Both the position numbers and the translations under genes were made by a program. The notes beneath the pieces were generated by a model. The model was given only the letters and a program-made list of their open reading frames with translations. It was not told the DNA's origin and did no database searches. From Gimesia algae (GTDB lineage Bacteria > Planctomycetota > Planctomycetia > Planctomycetales > Planctomycetaceae), in NCBI RefSeq assembly GCF_007746795.1, contig NZ_CP036343.1:6400357-6464356 (forward strand): a stretch of 64,000 bases of DNA, given 5' to 3'. Positions 26,866-36,078 of this stretch are shown piece by piece. Position 1 is the stretch's first letter; the number at the start of each line of letters is the position of its first letter.

Positions 26866-27516
26866 TCAGACCTTGAGCGGCGAGGCAGGAGATTTTTTCA
26901 GTTTCTTCGTCTCTACAGTTTTTTCCCAGAGGTAGAGATCCAGGGGAGGCAGATTCCAAAAAACCAGGTCGCGGCTCTGGGGGGCACCGAAACAGCCTGC
27001 GGCGAGTTCGCAGACATTGTTGCGAAACTGGTAAGTGACGAACGCGCCGCCCGGCGCCAGTACCTGATGTATTGTTTCAATCAACTGGCGGCCTTCTTCG
27101 GGCGACATCACCGAAAAGGGAACGCCGGAGACAATGACATCGGGCTTCACGAAGTTCTGCTGTTGAAGAATTGATTTGAGCGCCAGGGCAGAGTTTTCGA
27201 CAATCGTCAAGCGGGGATCATCGAATTTCTGCAGACGCGCCACAAACTCCGAGACTACTTCCACGCACAGCAGTTGTGAATCTGCAGGCATTGCGTTAAG
27301 CAAAGCTTTTGTAGTTTCCCCTGTCCCCGGGCCGAGTTCCACCACGCAGCGCGCGGTCTGCAGGCAGGCCAGGGAACTCAATTTTCGCTGCAGGTAACCT
27401 GAGCTTGGTACAAACGAGGCAACCTGCAACGGGTTCTCCAAAAACCCCCGGAGAAAACAGGGAATCGCCGACGAACGTGACGGCGACTCCTGTGCTGAAA
27501 GTTGAGTACTGCTCAT
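26866..27516 (-). CDS. SAM-dependent methyltransferase, phospholipid N-methyltransferase (PmtA)-like
   Basis: 216 residues. The class I SAM-binding motif I is VVELGPGTGETT near residue 60, and the acidic ribose-binding residue is in LLCVEVVSEF near 83. The N-terminal FLENPLQVASFVPSSGYLQRKL segment and the post-motif SGVPFSVM are typical of PmtA-type phosphatidylethanolamine methyltransferases and their rRNA-dimethylase-like relatives. It would be peripheral to the membrane if it acts on lipid. It stands alone between unrelated genes; a general small-molecule methyltransferase is the alternative. Confidence 0.8.
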   Translation of the reverse strand: MSSTQLSAQESPSRSSAIPCFLRGFLENPLQVASFVPSSGYLQRKLSSLACLQTARCVVELGPGTGETTKALLNAMPADSQLLCVEVVSEFVARLQKFDDPRLTIVENSALALKSILQQQNFVKPDVIVSGVPFSVMSPEEGRQLIETIHQVLAPGGAFVTYQFRNNVCELAAGCFGAPQSRDLVFWNLPPLDLYLWEKTVETKKLKKSPASPLKV

Positions 27517-27641
27517 GATCTGGATCCTGATTTGATGGCAATATTATTAAAGAGTGAAACAGGAGCGAACATGTAATTGAAACTGTGCTCTTCTTTCAGT
27601 CCCGGAAATCGTTTTTTCTGGTTAAGTTTCTCAATCCACAG

Positions 27642-27941
27642 TTATCGCTTGTCGCGAAGGGCCTTGATCAGTTCGGCCTTCTTCATTTTGCTGCGGCCTT
27701 TGATGTTATGCTCGGCTGCCAGATTGTGAAGTTCTTCAACCGTACGGTCTTCCAGCCTGGTATGAGGATTTCCCGTACCTTGTGTGCTTTTGTTGGGAGT
27801 TTTTCCGGCCTGTCGTCTCTGCTTATTGACGGTCCGGGCAGCAATCTCTTCGGCTTTGTCTTCTGATCTGCCTCGATCGAGTTCGCTGTCTTTGATATGT
27901 TGATATTGTTTTTCTTCTTTTGCGGTCCATGTGGTGGGCAT
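27642..27941 (-). CDS. Plasmid-stabilisation-like / Rho N-terminal (SAP-like) domain protein
   Basis: 99 residues, highly charged. The N-terminal half (WTAKEEKQYQHIKDSELDRG, DKAEEIAARTVNKQRR) matches a family often labelled plasmid stabilisation protein or ChaB-like. The C-terminal half (RTVEELHNLAAEHNIKGRSKMKKAELIKALR) is a SAP/Rho N-terminal-like helix-extended-loop-helix that usually binds nucleic acid. It stands alone in a small island between the methyltransferase and a permease. Despite the label there is no plasmid context. Confidence 0.8.
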   Translation of the reverse strand: MPTTWTAKEEKQYQHIKDSELDRGRSEDKAEEIAARTVNKQRRQAGKTPNKSTQGTGNPHTRLEDRTVEELHNLAAEHNIKGRSKMKKAELIKALRDKR

Positions 27942-28183
27942 ACCGTTTACTCCTGATCAGACGGGTTGCAATGTTTGAACCTGTAATATTCAATCATCAT
28001 AATAAATTCGCACATTCTGTGCCAATACGCAGTATCGTGATAAAGATAGAATATGATCCCCTCTGAACATTGCATAAACTGGCAGAACCAGAAGAGCCTT
28101 CCCGCTGCAGGAACAACGCATTGATCCGACAGAAGCAGTTGTCGCTGCTTGATTTTCAACCGCTCTGGCGGACGAGAAACCAG

Positions 28184-29497
28184 CTATGCCTGACTACGGT
28201 TTCTGAGAAAGAGCCATTCACCAAGAAAAATCAGTGACAGTCCCGGTAGAGCAATCAGAATCACCAGGGGGTCAGACTGAGCTTTTACGATGATAAAAGC
28301 AATCAGCACAATGACGTCCAGCAGCATGGCAGTAATCAGGATTGTTGCACTGGCACTGACTTCCTTGCGGAGATAACGAAAGACGCCCCAGTGTATGGCA
28401 ATATCCATAATGATATAAAAAATGGCTCCCAGCGAAGCGATGCGACTCAAATCAAAGAGTATGGTAAAAATCATCGCCAGAACTACTGTATAAACCAGCG
28501 TATGCTTCTGTAGGTCTCCCGGCATCCCGAAATGAGAATGAGGCACCAGCTTCATATCCGTAAGCATGGCAAGCATGCGTGAAACCGCAAACACGCTGGC
28601 GATCACTCCCGATACGGTCGCCACGATTGCAAACACGACAGTAAACCAGAGTCCATACTCCCCAAACGCAGGCTGGGCAGCGCGTGCCAGTGAATAATCT
28701 CTGGCTTTGACGATCTCATCGATCGAAAGTGTTCCCCTGATTGCCAGAGTCACCAGCATATACAAGCCGAGGCAGAGACAAATCGAAATCGTAATGGCCC
28801 GACCTACATTTTTGTGAGGATTTTTAATCTCACTACCACTGTTTGTGATCGTGGTGAACCCTTTGAAGGCCAGGATGGCAAGTGCAACGCCACCCAGAAA
28901 GCCTCCAGGCCCCGATTGAGCAGATGCAGACGAACTGTTTTCGAAGGAGAACCCCGCTGCCCAAATTCCGCCGACAGCGAAAACAGCAATGCCGGCAATT
29001 TTGATAAATGCAGTAACATAAGAAATGGATTCAATGTACTGATTGCTGAGGATATTAATCAGGAAAGCAAAGCCCAGTAAACCGACCCCCAGCACCACGA
29101 TCAGCCACTCACTGTTTTCAACCTGAAATAGCTGCAGGGTGTAAGTTCCAAAAGTGCGGGCGACCAGACTCTCATTGATAATCATAGAAAAATACATCAA
29201 CAGGGCGCAGGCACCTGTCATGGTAGACTTACCATAAGCCTGTTTGAGAAACATGGCGATGCCGCCGGCCGAGGGATAAGCGTTTGCCAGCTTCACATAA
29301 GAATACGCGCTGAAGCCTGCAATGATTCCCGCCGCCAGGAAGGCCAGTGGAAACCAGGACTGTGCCAGTTCAGCCACCTGTCCTGTGAGAGCAAAGATAC
29401 CGGCGCCAATCATGACGCCAATTCCCATCGCGACAGCGCCGGTTAATGTGAGACTGTTTTTCTGGTAATCGGGTGAAGACTCGCTCGCATGTTCCAT
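28184..29497 (-). CDS. APC-family amino acid permease
   Basis: 437 residues with about twelve hydrophobic segments. The helix-1 signature GIGVMIGAGIFALTGQVAE near residue 26 and the helix-6 region GFLGGVALAILAFKGFTTITNSGSEIKNP are typical of APC transporters (ion- or proton-coupled amino acid uptake). The substrate is not determinable. It lies 27 bases after the persulfide-dioxygenase fusion gene on the same strand and may be co-transcribed with it and the DUF442 gene, which would point to a sulfur-containing or thiol-related amino acid; that link is inference. Confidence 0.9.
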   Translation of the reverse strand: MEHASESSPDYQKNSLTLTGAVAMGIGVMIGAGIFALTGQVAELAQSWFPLAFLAAGIIAGFSAYSYVKLANAYPSAGGIAMFLKQAYGKSTMTGACALLMYFSMIINESLVARTFGTYTLQLFQVENSEWLIVVLGVGLLGFAFLINILSNQYIESISYVTAFIKIAGIAVFAVGGIWAAGFSFENSSSASAQSGPGGFLGGVALAILAFKGFTTITNSGSEIKNPHKNVGRAITISICLCLGLYMLVTLAIRGTLSIDEIVKARDYSLARAAQPAFGEYGLWFTVVFAIVATVSGVIASVFAVSRMLAMLTDMKLVPHSHFGMPGDLQKHTLVYTVVLAMIFTILFDLSRIASLGAIFYIIMDIAIHWGVFRYLRKEVSASATILITAMLLDVIVLIAFIIVKAQSDPLVILIALPGLSLIFLGEWLFLRNRSQA

Positions 29498-29524
29498 TCT
29501 ACCATGTGTTCTTTACTGACAGTT

Positions 29525-30940
29525 TCAGTTCGATTCTGTCGTGACAGGTAACTCCGCTGCCTGCCAGGCAGACATGCCTCCGATGATATTGGTGACTTCT
29601 TTCATGCCTTCCCTTTTCAGAAAGGAGGAAGCGATCGAGGCCCGGTATCCCGAACCACAGATGACGGCCACTGGTTTTTCTGGCTCCAGTTCACCCACTC
29701 TCTCCTGCAGCGTGCCTCCGTGAATATGTAAGGCTCCCTCGATATGTCCTTGATTCCATTCCTGATCGGTGCGAACATCCAGCACGGTCAACTGGTTCTG
29801 TTGCGAAAGCTTTTCCTGCAGTTGATGGACGGACATTGTTTTCAGTTTTCCCAAGGGATAGCCGGCGGTTTCCCAGGAATTAATGCCGCCCTCCAGATAT
29901 CCCTGCAGATCATCAAAACCGACCCGTAACAGATGCCAGACGACCTCTTTCACTTGTACCTCGTCATCCACGATGAGCAGAATGGGACGATCATAGGGTA
30001 AAACCCAGCCTGCCCAGGTAGGCAGATTGGAGCCAAACGGGATGTTGATGGATTCGGGAATATGCGCCGCTGCAAATGCTTCTTTGGATCGTACATCCAG
30101 AATCAGACAGTCTTCACAGACGCGCTGATGAATCTGATCTGCCTGCCAGCGCTCGAGACCCGGCAATTTCGGGCCGATGATGGCAGCCCCTTCTTTATTC
30201 ACTTGCTTCATCCGTTTGAAATAAGGAGGCGAGAGTGGCATGTCTTCCAGCAACTGGTCGATCCATTGCTCAGCAGAAGTTTGCTTGAAAGCCTCACTAA
30301 AATTCCGCTCGTATCCCAGAGTAGAGGAACGGCGGGAACCAATGGCTTTTCCACATAATGACCCCGCGCCGTGAGCGGGGAAGATTTCCGTATAATCGGG
30401 TACCCCCTCCAGTCGATCGAAGAGACTGTCAAAGAGCTGCCGGGCGAGCTTCTGCTTTTCTTCTTCCCCCAGCAGGTCGGGACGCCCGACATCGCCCACA
30501 AACAGAAAATCGCCGGTAAACATGCACCAGGGTGACGTTTCACTGCGTGATTGATCAAATAACAGCACTGCCAGATGTTCGGGAGTATGACCGGGAACAT
30601 GCCGGAATTCCAGTTTCAAGTCCCCCATTTGAATCGAATCAGATTCTTTGACCTGCCGATCCGCAAATGACTGATCCCAGTCTGCACCACCATACGACGA
30701 ACAGTAGATTAAAGGCTGATCATCCAGACGCGCTTTTAACTCGCGCGAACCGCAGACAAAATCAGCATGGATATGTGTCTCGATGATATGTCTGATGTGC
30801 AGATCATGTTCTCTGGCGTAATCAATGAAAACGTCTACATCGCGCGTGGGATCAATGACAACGGCTTCACCAGTTTTTTCATCACCAAGCAGGTAAGAAA
30901 CGATAGCCAACCCTGGTACAAATCGTTCATAAAATATCAT
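29525..30940 (-). CDS. Persulfide dioxygenase-rhodanese fusion (CstB-like)
   Basis: 471 residues in three parts. (1) An MBL-fold persulfide dioxygenase, about 1-240, with ETHIHADFVCG (His-x-His-x-Asp), VPGHTPEHL and FTGDFLFVGDVGRPDL iron-ligand motifs. (2) A first rhodanese domain, about 270-355, whose catalytic Cys is missing (LLIVDDE). (3) A second rhodanese domain, about 375-465, with an intact active loop CGSGYRAS. This dioxygenase/pseudo-rhodanese/rhodanese order is that of staphylococcal CstB, which oxidises persulfides to thiosulfate. A DUF442-type gene lies 34 bases upstream and a permease downstream. Confidence 0.9.
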   Translation of the reverse strand: MIFYERFVPGLAIVSYLLGDEKTGEAVVIDPTRDVDVFIDYAREHDLHIRHIIETHIHADFVCGSRELKARLDDQPLIYCSSYGGADWDQSFADRQVKESDSIQMGDLKLEFRHVPGHTPEHLAVLLFDQSRSETSPWCMFTGDFLFVGDVGRPDLLGEEEKQKLARQLFDSLFDRLEGVPDYTEIFPAHGAGSLCGKAIGSRRSSTLGYERNFSEAFKQTSAEQWIDQLLEDMPLSPPYFKRMKQVNKEGAAIIGPKLPGLERWQADQIHQRVCEDCLILDVRSKEAFAAAHIPESINIPFGSNLPTWAGWVLPYDRPILLIVDDEVQVKEVVWHLLRVGFDDLQGYLEGGINSWETAGYPLGKLKTMSVHQLQEKLSQQNQLTVLDVRTDQEWNQGHIEGALHIHGGTLQERVGELEPEKPVAVICGSGYRASIASSFLKREGMKEVTNIIGGMSAWQAAELPVTTESN

Positions 30941-30974
30941 GACAGATAAGCTTTCTGTTACTCCAGTTGAAAAT

Positions 30975-31424
30975 TCAGTCAGAGTGAGTGTTGACGTATT
31001 TTTTCACGAACTCGATCAACTCGGGCTTATCGCATTCAAAGCCCATCTCTTCGGCTTTCTGCAGAGTCTGCTCACCACTCATTCCCTGTTTGACCGCCAG
31101 ATCCATCATCACCATGGCACCCGCTCGTTTACCACTTTTACAATGGGCAAAAATGGGCTTAGGGAGAGCCTCATACTGTTCTCGGAACTGATCGACGAGT
31201 GATTCATCCAGGGAATTCATCGAAACAGGAATATGCAAATACTCCATGTCTGCGTCTTTCACAATCTGTTCTTCGGCCTGAGGGTTAATCGGCTGGTCTT
31301 TTTCGTGAGGTGCACGGAAATTAACGATGGTCTTAAAACCATTCTTCCCGATTTCGCAAATCTCCTCCTGATTAGGCTGGGGACCGACCGTCACCTCTTC
31401 ATTAATTTTCATCGTGCCTTCCAT
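30975..31424 (-). CDS. DUF442/Blh-like protein tyrosine phosphatase-fold protein
   Basis: 149 residues from the ATG at 31424, which has AGGGAG eight bases upstream; a longer reading to 31529 lacks a ribosome site. It has the beta-lactamase-hydrolase-like (DUF442) layout: VGPQPNQEEICEIGKNGFKTIVNFR, then the intact phosphatase loop FAHCKSGKRAGAMV (Cys near 103, Arg five residues on). In many bacteria this domain is fused or adjacent to persulfide dioxygenases in sulfide-detoxification operons. Here it lies 34 bases before the CstB-like gene, so the same role is likely. Confidence 0.88.
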   Translation of the reverse strand: MEGTMKINEEVTVGPQPNQEEICEIGKNGFKTIVNFRAPHEKDQPINPQAEEQIVKDADMEYLHIPVSMNSLDESLVDQFREQYEALPKPIFAHCKSGKRAGAMVMMDLAVKQGMSGEQTLQKAEEMGFECDKPELIEFVKKYVNTHSD

Positions 31425-31762
31425 TTTGGTTCTCCCTGTTAAAGTTTGACAAGTTCGTACATCCAGAGATCCATCTGAAATGCAAAACGCATGCCAGCGC
31501 CTACATACATGACAAAACATTTCCATCACAGGGGAATTGAAACGAAGGGAACGAAACAGAGGGAGTAATTGATATTCGAATTGACTGATGATCTACCAGA
31601 CTGGTTGTCAGGCTACCGGCCAGATTGTTTTCTGAAATATTTTGAGTGATATTTACGATTCTATTACGCCTAACCTGATGTGTGATCATTCTCGCTCGGC
31701 TATCTGCAGAGTATAGTATGACTTACGGTACTGACCTTTGGTCTTTTTCAGGGAGTTCTCTC

Positions 31763-33016
31763 ATGCGTCACAAGCTACTACCCATCATCATTTTTGGAAC
31801 GTTACTGCTCGCGACGCAACTGGCGAACGCAGCGCCGCTGGCGGAGGAGTACCTGAAAACAGGTCAGTTGACGACAGGTGCGACCGCGCTACAGGCACAT
31901 TTAAAGAAGTCTCCCGCGGATGACGAGGCAAGGTTCGGACTGGGAGTGATTCAGTTCTTTCAATCTTTCGAACATCTGGGAACGAATTTCTATAACTATG
32001 GTCTGTTGACCCGGAGTGGTTTCGGAAATTTACCTGGTCGCGTCAGTGACTTCCTGCCAGCGAATCCAATCCCCAAAACGCTTTCCTATACTGATTTTCG
32101 TCAGATTCTGCAAACTTGGGTCAATGATTTGAACGCAGCAGAGAAAACCCTGTCAGCCATCAAAGATCCAGATGTCAAATTACCTCTGCCTGTGATGAGC
32201 ATCAAAGTCAATCTGTTCGGTAATGGAACACTGGTTGATGGAAGCTACCTGATGGGCACTGTCAGGACTCCCGAAGAACAGAAGCTTGACAGTAAATTCG
32301 TCATTCAATTCGATCGGGGTGATGCAGACTGGCTGGCGGGCTACTGTAATTTTCTGTGTGCCTGGGGCGAAGTGCTGCTGGCGATTGACGGCCAGGAAAT
32401 GTTCAACTGCACGGCTCATCTGTTTTTTGAAAAAGTGGAGACCCCCTATCCGTTTCTGGTGGAAGGCAATCGCAATTTTGACAGCATCCTGGGAGGCCCA
32501 CGAGGTTTCAACCGGCCGCTCATCTCCGACATTCTCGCATTCATTCACCTCTGGCGATTTGAACTCAAAGAGCCGGAACGGATGAAAACAGCGCTGGCGC
32601 ATCTGGAAGACATGCAGCGACATGCGAAATCGATGTGGAAATATTATCTGGCGGAAACCGATAACGAAAATGAATGGATTCCCAACCCACAGCAGACCGG
32701 CGTACTCGAAATTAAAGTCACGCAGGAAATGGTGGATACCTGGCTGGTGGTTGTGGATGAAGCGGGCGAGGTCCTGCAGGGAAAGAAACTGATCCCGTTC
32801 TGGCGGGGCAAACGGGGTACACAGGGTGTGAACCTGCGACGTGTCTTTACTGAACCGCGAAAAATCGACCCGTTTCTCTGGGTCCAGGGGACCGCGGCTG
32901 CTCCGTATCTGGAAAAGGGGACCATCACCGATTTCGCGAGCCCGGAAATGTGGGGACGCATCAACCGGACCTTTGGCAGAAACAACTTCTTCACGCTGGC
33001 GTTCTGGTTTAATTAA
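31763..33016 (+). CDS. Secreted protein of unknown function, TPR-like N-terminus
   Basis: 417 residues from the ATG at 31763 with GGGAG seven bases upstream. The longer frame to 31682 has no ribosome site. It starts with a signal peptide (KLLPIIIFGTLLLATQLANA). The early mature part (YLKTGQLTTGATALQAHLKKSPADDEARFGLGVIQF) reads as one TPR repeat. The rest has no recognised domain; it is Trp-rich and acidic, with EVLLAIDGQEMFNCTAHLFFE and LVVVDEAGEVLQGKKLIPFWRG. Function unknown. It is convergent with, and overlaps by four bases, the GTPase gene. Confidence 0.65.
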   Translation: MRHKLLPIIIFGTLLLATQLANAAPLAEEYLKTGQLTTGATALQAHLKKSPADDEARFGLGVIQFFQSFEHLGTNFYNYGLLTRSGFGNLPGRVSDFLPANPIPKTLSYTDFRQILQTWVNDLNAAEKTLSAIKDPDVKLPLPVMSIKVNLFGNGTLVDGSYLMGTVRTPEEQKLDSKFVIQFDRGDADWLAGYCNFLCAWGEVLLAIDGQEMFNCTAHLFFEKVETPYPFLVEGNRNFDSILGGPRGFNRPLISDILAFIHLWRFELKEPERMKTALAHLEDMQRHAKSMWKYYLAETDNENEWIPNPQQTGVLEIKVTQEMVDTWLVVVDEAGEVLQGKKLIPFWRGKRGTQGVNLRRVFTEPRKIDPFLWVQGTAAAPYLEKGTITDFASPEMWGRINRTFGRNNFFTLAFWFN

Positions 33017-34068
33017 GCCTGATGCTCTGACGTTGTTTCAGACAGACAGGTATCAAATAATTCAGTCAGTTCCCGGCTGTCAAATCCAGACCCGATAGCC
33101 ACGATGCGGGTGCGCGGCGGTCGCGTGCCCCAGTCGTCTAGTTCAGTCAGTTCCGTCCGCCGGCCGACGGCCTGCAGCGCATGTCGCTGCTCCGGGGCAT
33201 CGCTGCAGAAAACAATGCCTTTACAGCGATAAATGGAGGCGGGCAGTTTGCGGCGGACCATCTCCTGCAGGTTTTCGATTGAGAAAGGGCGATCGGTTTC
33301 ATAGCTCCACGTCTCAAACAGCTGACTGGCGGCGGCATGTTTCTGCGGCGAGGCTTCGTTTTCGGATCTCTGCTTTTGTGATTCCAAATGCGCGGGATCG
33401 AACCTCCCGACTGCCAGCAGCACTTCCAGCGGGACTTCACAGCGTTCTGCATTCACAATTCGGATCCGCTGCAGATGCTGCCCGATCCATTCGTCGATCA
33501 CTTCCAGATGGGTAGGCCCCACCAGGTCGACTTTATTCAGAATCACCATATCCGCAAAGCCGATCTGCCTGAGCTTGAGTGCCGTCAGTTCTTCATTATC
33601 AGCGTGTGTGAAGATCGCTTCGGCATCGACGACACAGGTAATGCTGTCCAGCCGCAGCAGTTTTTCATACCGCGCATTCAGGAATGTCATCACCACGCCT
33701 TCCGGGTCGGCAACGCCGCTGGCTTCCAGAATGACGTAATCGATCAGATCCTCGCGCGTCAGCAGTTGTTCCAGCGAATTGACCAGATCATCACGGATTT
33801 CACAACAGATACAGCCGTTCGTGAGATTGATCGTATTTTCTTCAACCCCTTCGACCAGTTCCGCGTCGATATTGATAGCGCCGAAGTCATTCACCAGCAC
33901 GCCAACGCGCAGACCATGATCGCCGTTGAGTATGCGGTTGAGGAGTGTCGTTTTCCCCGCGCCGAGAAACCCGGTCAGTAATGTGACCGGTACAGGTTCG
34001 CGGCCTTCAATTTCAATCGCATCGAGGCGCGGTGCCGGCGCGAGGATCGGGCGTTCGTCTTCAGTCAT
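33013..34068 (-). CDS. CobW/COG0523-family GTPase metallochaperone
   Basis: 351 residues from the ATG at 34068. That start is preferred over 34101 because the upstream hairpin at 34089-34123 probably terminates the previous gene and AGAGAG lies seven bases upstream of it. Walker A is GFLGAGKTT near residue 34, the metal-binding CxCC motif is GCICCEI near 87, then EASGVADPEGV and the guanine motif NKVD near 180. The His-rich loop of zinc-type members is absent. Such proteins load zinc or cobalt onto enzymes at the cost of GTP. A C-terminal COG0523 domain follows. Confidence 0.9.
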   Translation of the reverse strand: MTEDERPILAPAPRLDAIEIEGREPVPVTLLTGFLGAGKTTLLNRILNGDHGLRVGVLVNDFGAINIDAELVEGVEENTINLTNGCICCEIRDDLVNSLEQLLTREDLIDYVILEASGVADPEGVVMTFLNARYEKLLRLDSITCVVDAEAIFTHADNEELTALKLRQIGFADMVILNKVDLVGPTHLEVIDEWIGQHLQRIRIVNAERCEVPLEVLLAVGRFDPAHLESQKQRSENEASPQKHAAASQLFETWSYETDRPFSIENLQEMVRRKLPASIYRCKGIVFCSDAPEQRHALQAVGRRTELTELDDWGTRPPRTRIVAIGSGFDSRELTELFDTCLSETTSEHQA

Positions 34069-34088
34069 GTCGCTACTCTCTAATAAAG

Positions 34089-34123
34089 ACAGGCACGTCA
34101 CGATAAAACAATGACGTGCCTGT
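34089..34123 (-). terminator. Perfect 12-bp hairpin between the Tat-MBL and COG0523 genes
   Basis: ACAGGCACGTCA (34089-34100) and TGACGTGCCTGT (34112-34123) form a perfect stem with an 11-base loop. On the minus strand it lies 18 bases after the stop at 34141 and is followed by CTTTATT, a modest T-tract. It probably ends the metallo-hydrolase transcript. Confidence 0.65.
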
Positions 34124-34140
34124 AATACGATTTCGATGCG

Positions 34141-35589
34141 TTACTTGTCCTCGTCGACTTTGATGCCCCGCGATTCAAGCATCTCGCGCGGATTGAGTTT
34201 GATACCGGGCCATTTCTGAACCGGTTTACGATAGGCATCGGGCGGATAATAGAGTTTGGGATCGATTTCCAGATCACGCAAAAACTGTTCCTGCTGCTTT
34301 TCGCGTGGCAGTCGGGGCGTAGGCAGTGTAATTTCCGCCGGTAGTTTTTCGCCGGGCTTGAGCAGCCAGCGCGGGTCCATTGAGGCTGGGGCAGCGCCAT
34401 CAGGCAGCAACGCTTCGCGGGACCAGATCGCATCTTTGGTGACATTGATGACCTGCACATCGGGTCCGCCAAACATGAACAGTCCATCCCAGTTGGAACG
34501 GACTTCCGCCGTCGATTCCGCTTCGAGTGCGGGGCCCGCATATTCGTAATGACAGATGGCGGCCATGCGAGGCTGCGTCTGTTTAAACAGATAACCGGCG
34601 GCGTAATACATGGTGTGGAAGATATCGATCGTGTATTCCCAGAGTTCCGCAGGTGCGCCCAGCTTCATGGAGGACAGGCTGGGGACATCAATCGTCCCTT
34701 CGGAAACGAAGACATCGACCCCTTTCCCATATTTGGCCGACAGTTCATCCGGGCGGCCGTCGCCGGTCCAGACAAAGGAGAGCCCGGCGTCTTCCCAATC
34801 GAGACGATAGGCGGACGCACCGTCTTTCACATGCGAGCGCGGCCAGTGACGTACTTTCACGCCGTCTTTGTCGTAACAGATGCCGTTCTCTTCTTTCCAG
34901 TCAAACTCGGTGACTTCGATTTCCATACCATCACCGACGGGACAGACGTTGAAGTTTTCTTCGTGCCAGCGGTTCATTTCACGCATATGTTTGATCATAT
35001 GCTTCATGCCCAGTTCAGGAGTTCTGCCTGAAGGACCATACACCCGCAGTGGCGTATAACCGCCGGAAAAGGCGCGGAAGGGATACATGTAAGGCAGATC
35101 GGCAAAGTGATCAGAGTGCAGGTGGCTGATGAAGATATCATTGATCAGCGGCGCGGGAACCTGCATAGCGATGGCATTCGAAATACTGCCGTTCCCCAGA
35201 TCAAAAAAGAACCGGCGGGGCTGCGATTCGCCATTGCCCAGCTCCACCAGAATCGAAGTCCCTGACTGCAGACGCGTGGGAGGCCAGGGAGTACTGCCCA
35301 GGAACGAGATCCGCATTTCATTTTTCGGCAGGATTTCCGTGCCCGGCATAAACACGTTGCGATTTTTGATCGCCGGCCAGGGCTTATAGTAATCGGGCAG
35401 ACTGATTCCGCCGCCGGGACGCGCACCGTACGGGTTTTTCATTTCACAGTCACTGTCTGCCGCGGATGCCATTCCGGGAACAGAAGCCGCCAGCCCCGCT
35501 CCGACTGCGGCGGCACTCCCTTTGAGAAAATTACGTCTGCCCTGATCGTTTCCTGCTGGCTTGCTCTGGTTTGTTTCGTCTTGCGTCAA
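34141..35589 (-). CDS. Tat-exported MBL-fold metallo-hydrolase (GntH-like)
   Basis: 482 residues starting at a TTG (35587-35589) with AGGAG six bases upstream; no in-frame ATG precedes the export signal. A Tat signal is clear: QGRRNFLKGSAAAVGAGLAASVPGMASA. The MBL motif SHLHSDHFAD near residue 155 supplies the His-x-His-x-Asp-His metal site, followed by later His residues in RSHVKDGAS and ICHYEYAG. The length and flanking segments match the group annotated as guanitoxin-biosynthesis-type MBL hydrolase GntH, but no toxin genes are nearby, so only the fold is assigned. Confidence 0.88.
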   Translation of the reverse strand: MTQDETNQSKPAGNDQGRRNFLKGSAAAVGAGLAASVPGMASAADSDCEMKNPYGARPGGGISLPDYYKPWPAIKNRNVFMPGTEILPKNEMRISFLGSTPWPPTRLQSGTSILVELGNGESQPRRFFFDLGNGSISNAIAMQVPAPLINDIFISHLHSDHFADLPYMYPFRAFSGGYTPLRVYGPSGRTPELGMKHMIKHMREMNRWHEENFNVCPVGDGMEIEVTEFDWKEENGICYDKDGVKVRHWPRSHVKDGASAYRLDWEDAGLSFVWTGDGRPDELSAKYGKGVDVFVSEGTIDVPSLSSMKLGAPAELWEYTIDIFHTMYYAAGYLFKQTQPRMAAICHYEYAGPALEAESTAEVRSNWDGLFMFGGPDVQVINVTKDAIWSREALLPDGAAPASMDPRWLLKPGEKLPAEITLPTPRLPREKQQEQFLRDLEIDPKLYYPPDAYRKPVQKWPGIKLNPREMLESRGIKVDEDK

Positions 35590-36078
35590 GGCTCTCTCCT
35601 CAGTCGGTTAGTTTGATCTCTGTTTGTGATTACGTATTGAACATCCCTGATGATGGGCCATTTTTGCTGTCTAATGAAATGGAACTCAATAAACGCAGGT
35701 GCGAATGACACCAGTTGCGAAACGCATGCGGCGGCAGGAGGTTCGATTAATGTGAAAGAACACGTAACAATTGTATCGGCTGGGCTAATACCACGCCAAG
35801 AGTTTCTTTGCGATTTTGCTATATCACAGAGCTATATCACAGAGATTGGAAATTCATTAAAGACTCAGAATCTTTATGTCTCTCATAACTGGTTTCAGTC
35901 GAAGCCAGTCATTCCATTTTTCGTAGATTAATTTGAATACCTCAATCTTGATTTGAAGTCCTCTCAGAACATAAGTATATTTACCCGTGTAATAAACAAG
36001 GGCTTGCTGTTTGAGACAAACCTCAATCAACGCGGAACTCTACTTAATATCTGATATAACGAAGATCTGGACTGCAAG
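35590..36078. other. Intergenic region, no supported gene
   Basis: 489 bases between divergent genes, noticeably AT-rich. An open frame of 93 codons at 35650-35931 on the + strand has no ribosome site, biased composition or recognisable domain, so it is not called. Short direct repeats (AGCTATATCACAGA-like near 35818 and 35830) are present but look fortuitous. Promoters for both flanking genes are presumably here. Confidence 0.5.

Noticed and set aside
27947..28159. 70-codon minus frame between the SAP-like gene and the permease
   Set aside because: Composition atypical, no ribosome site, no recognisable family.
35650..35931. 93-codon + strand frame in the 489-base gap
   Set aside because: No Shine-Dalgarno, no coding bias, no domain; probably chance.
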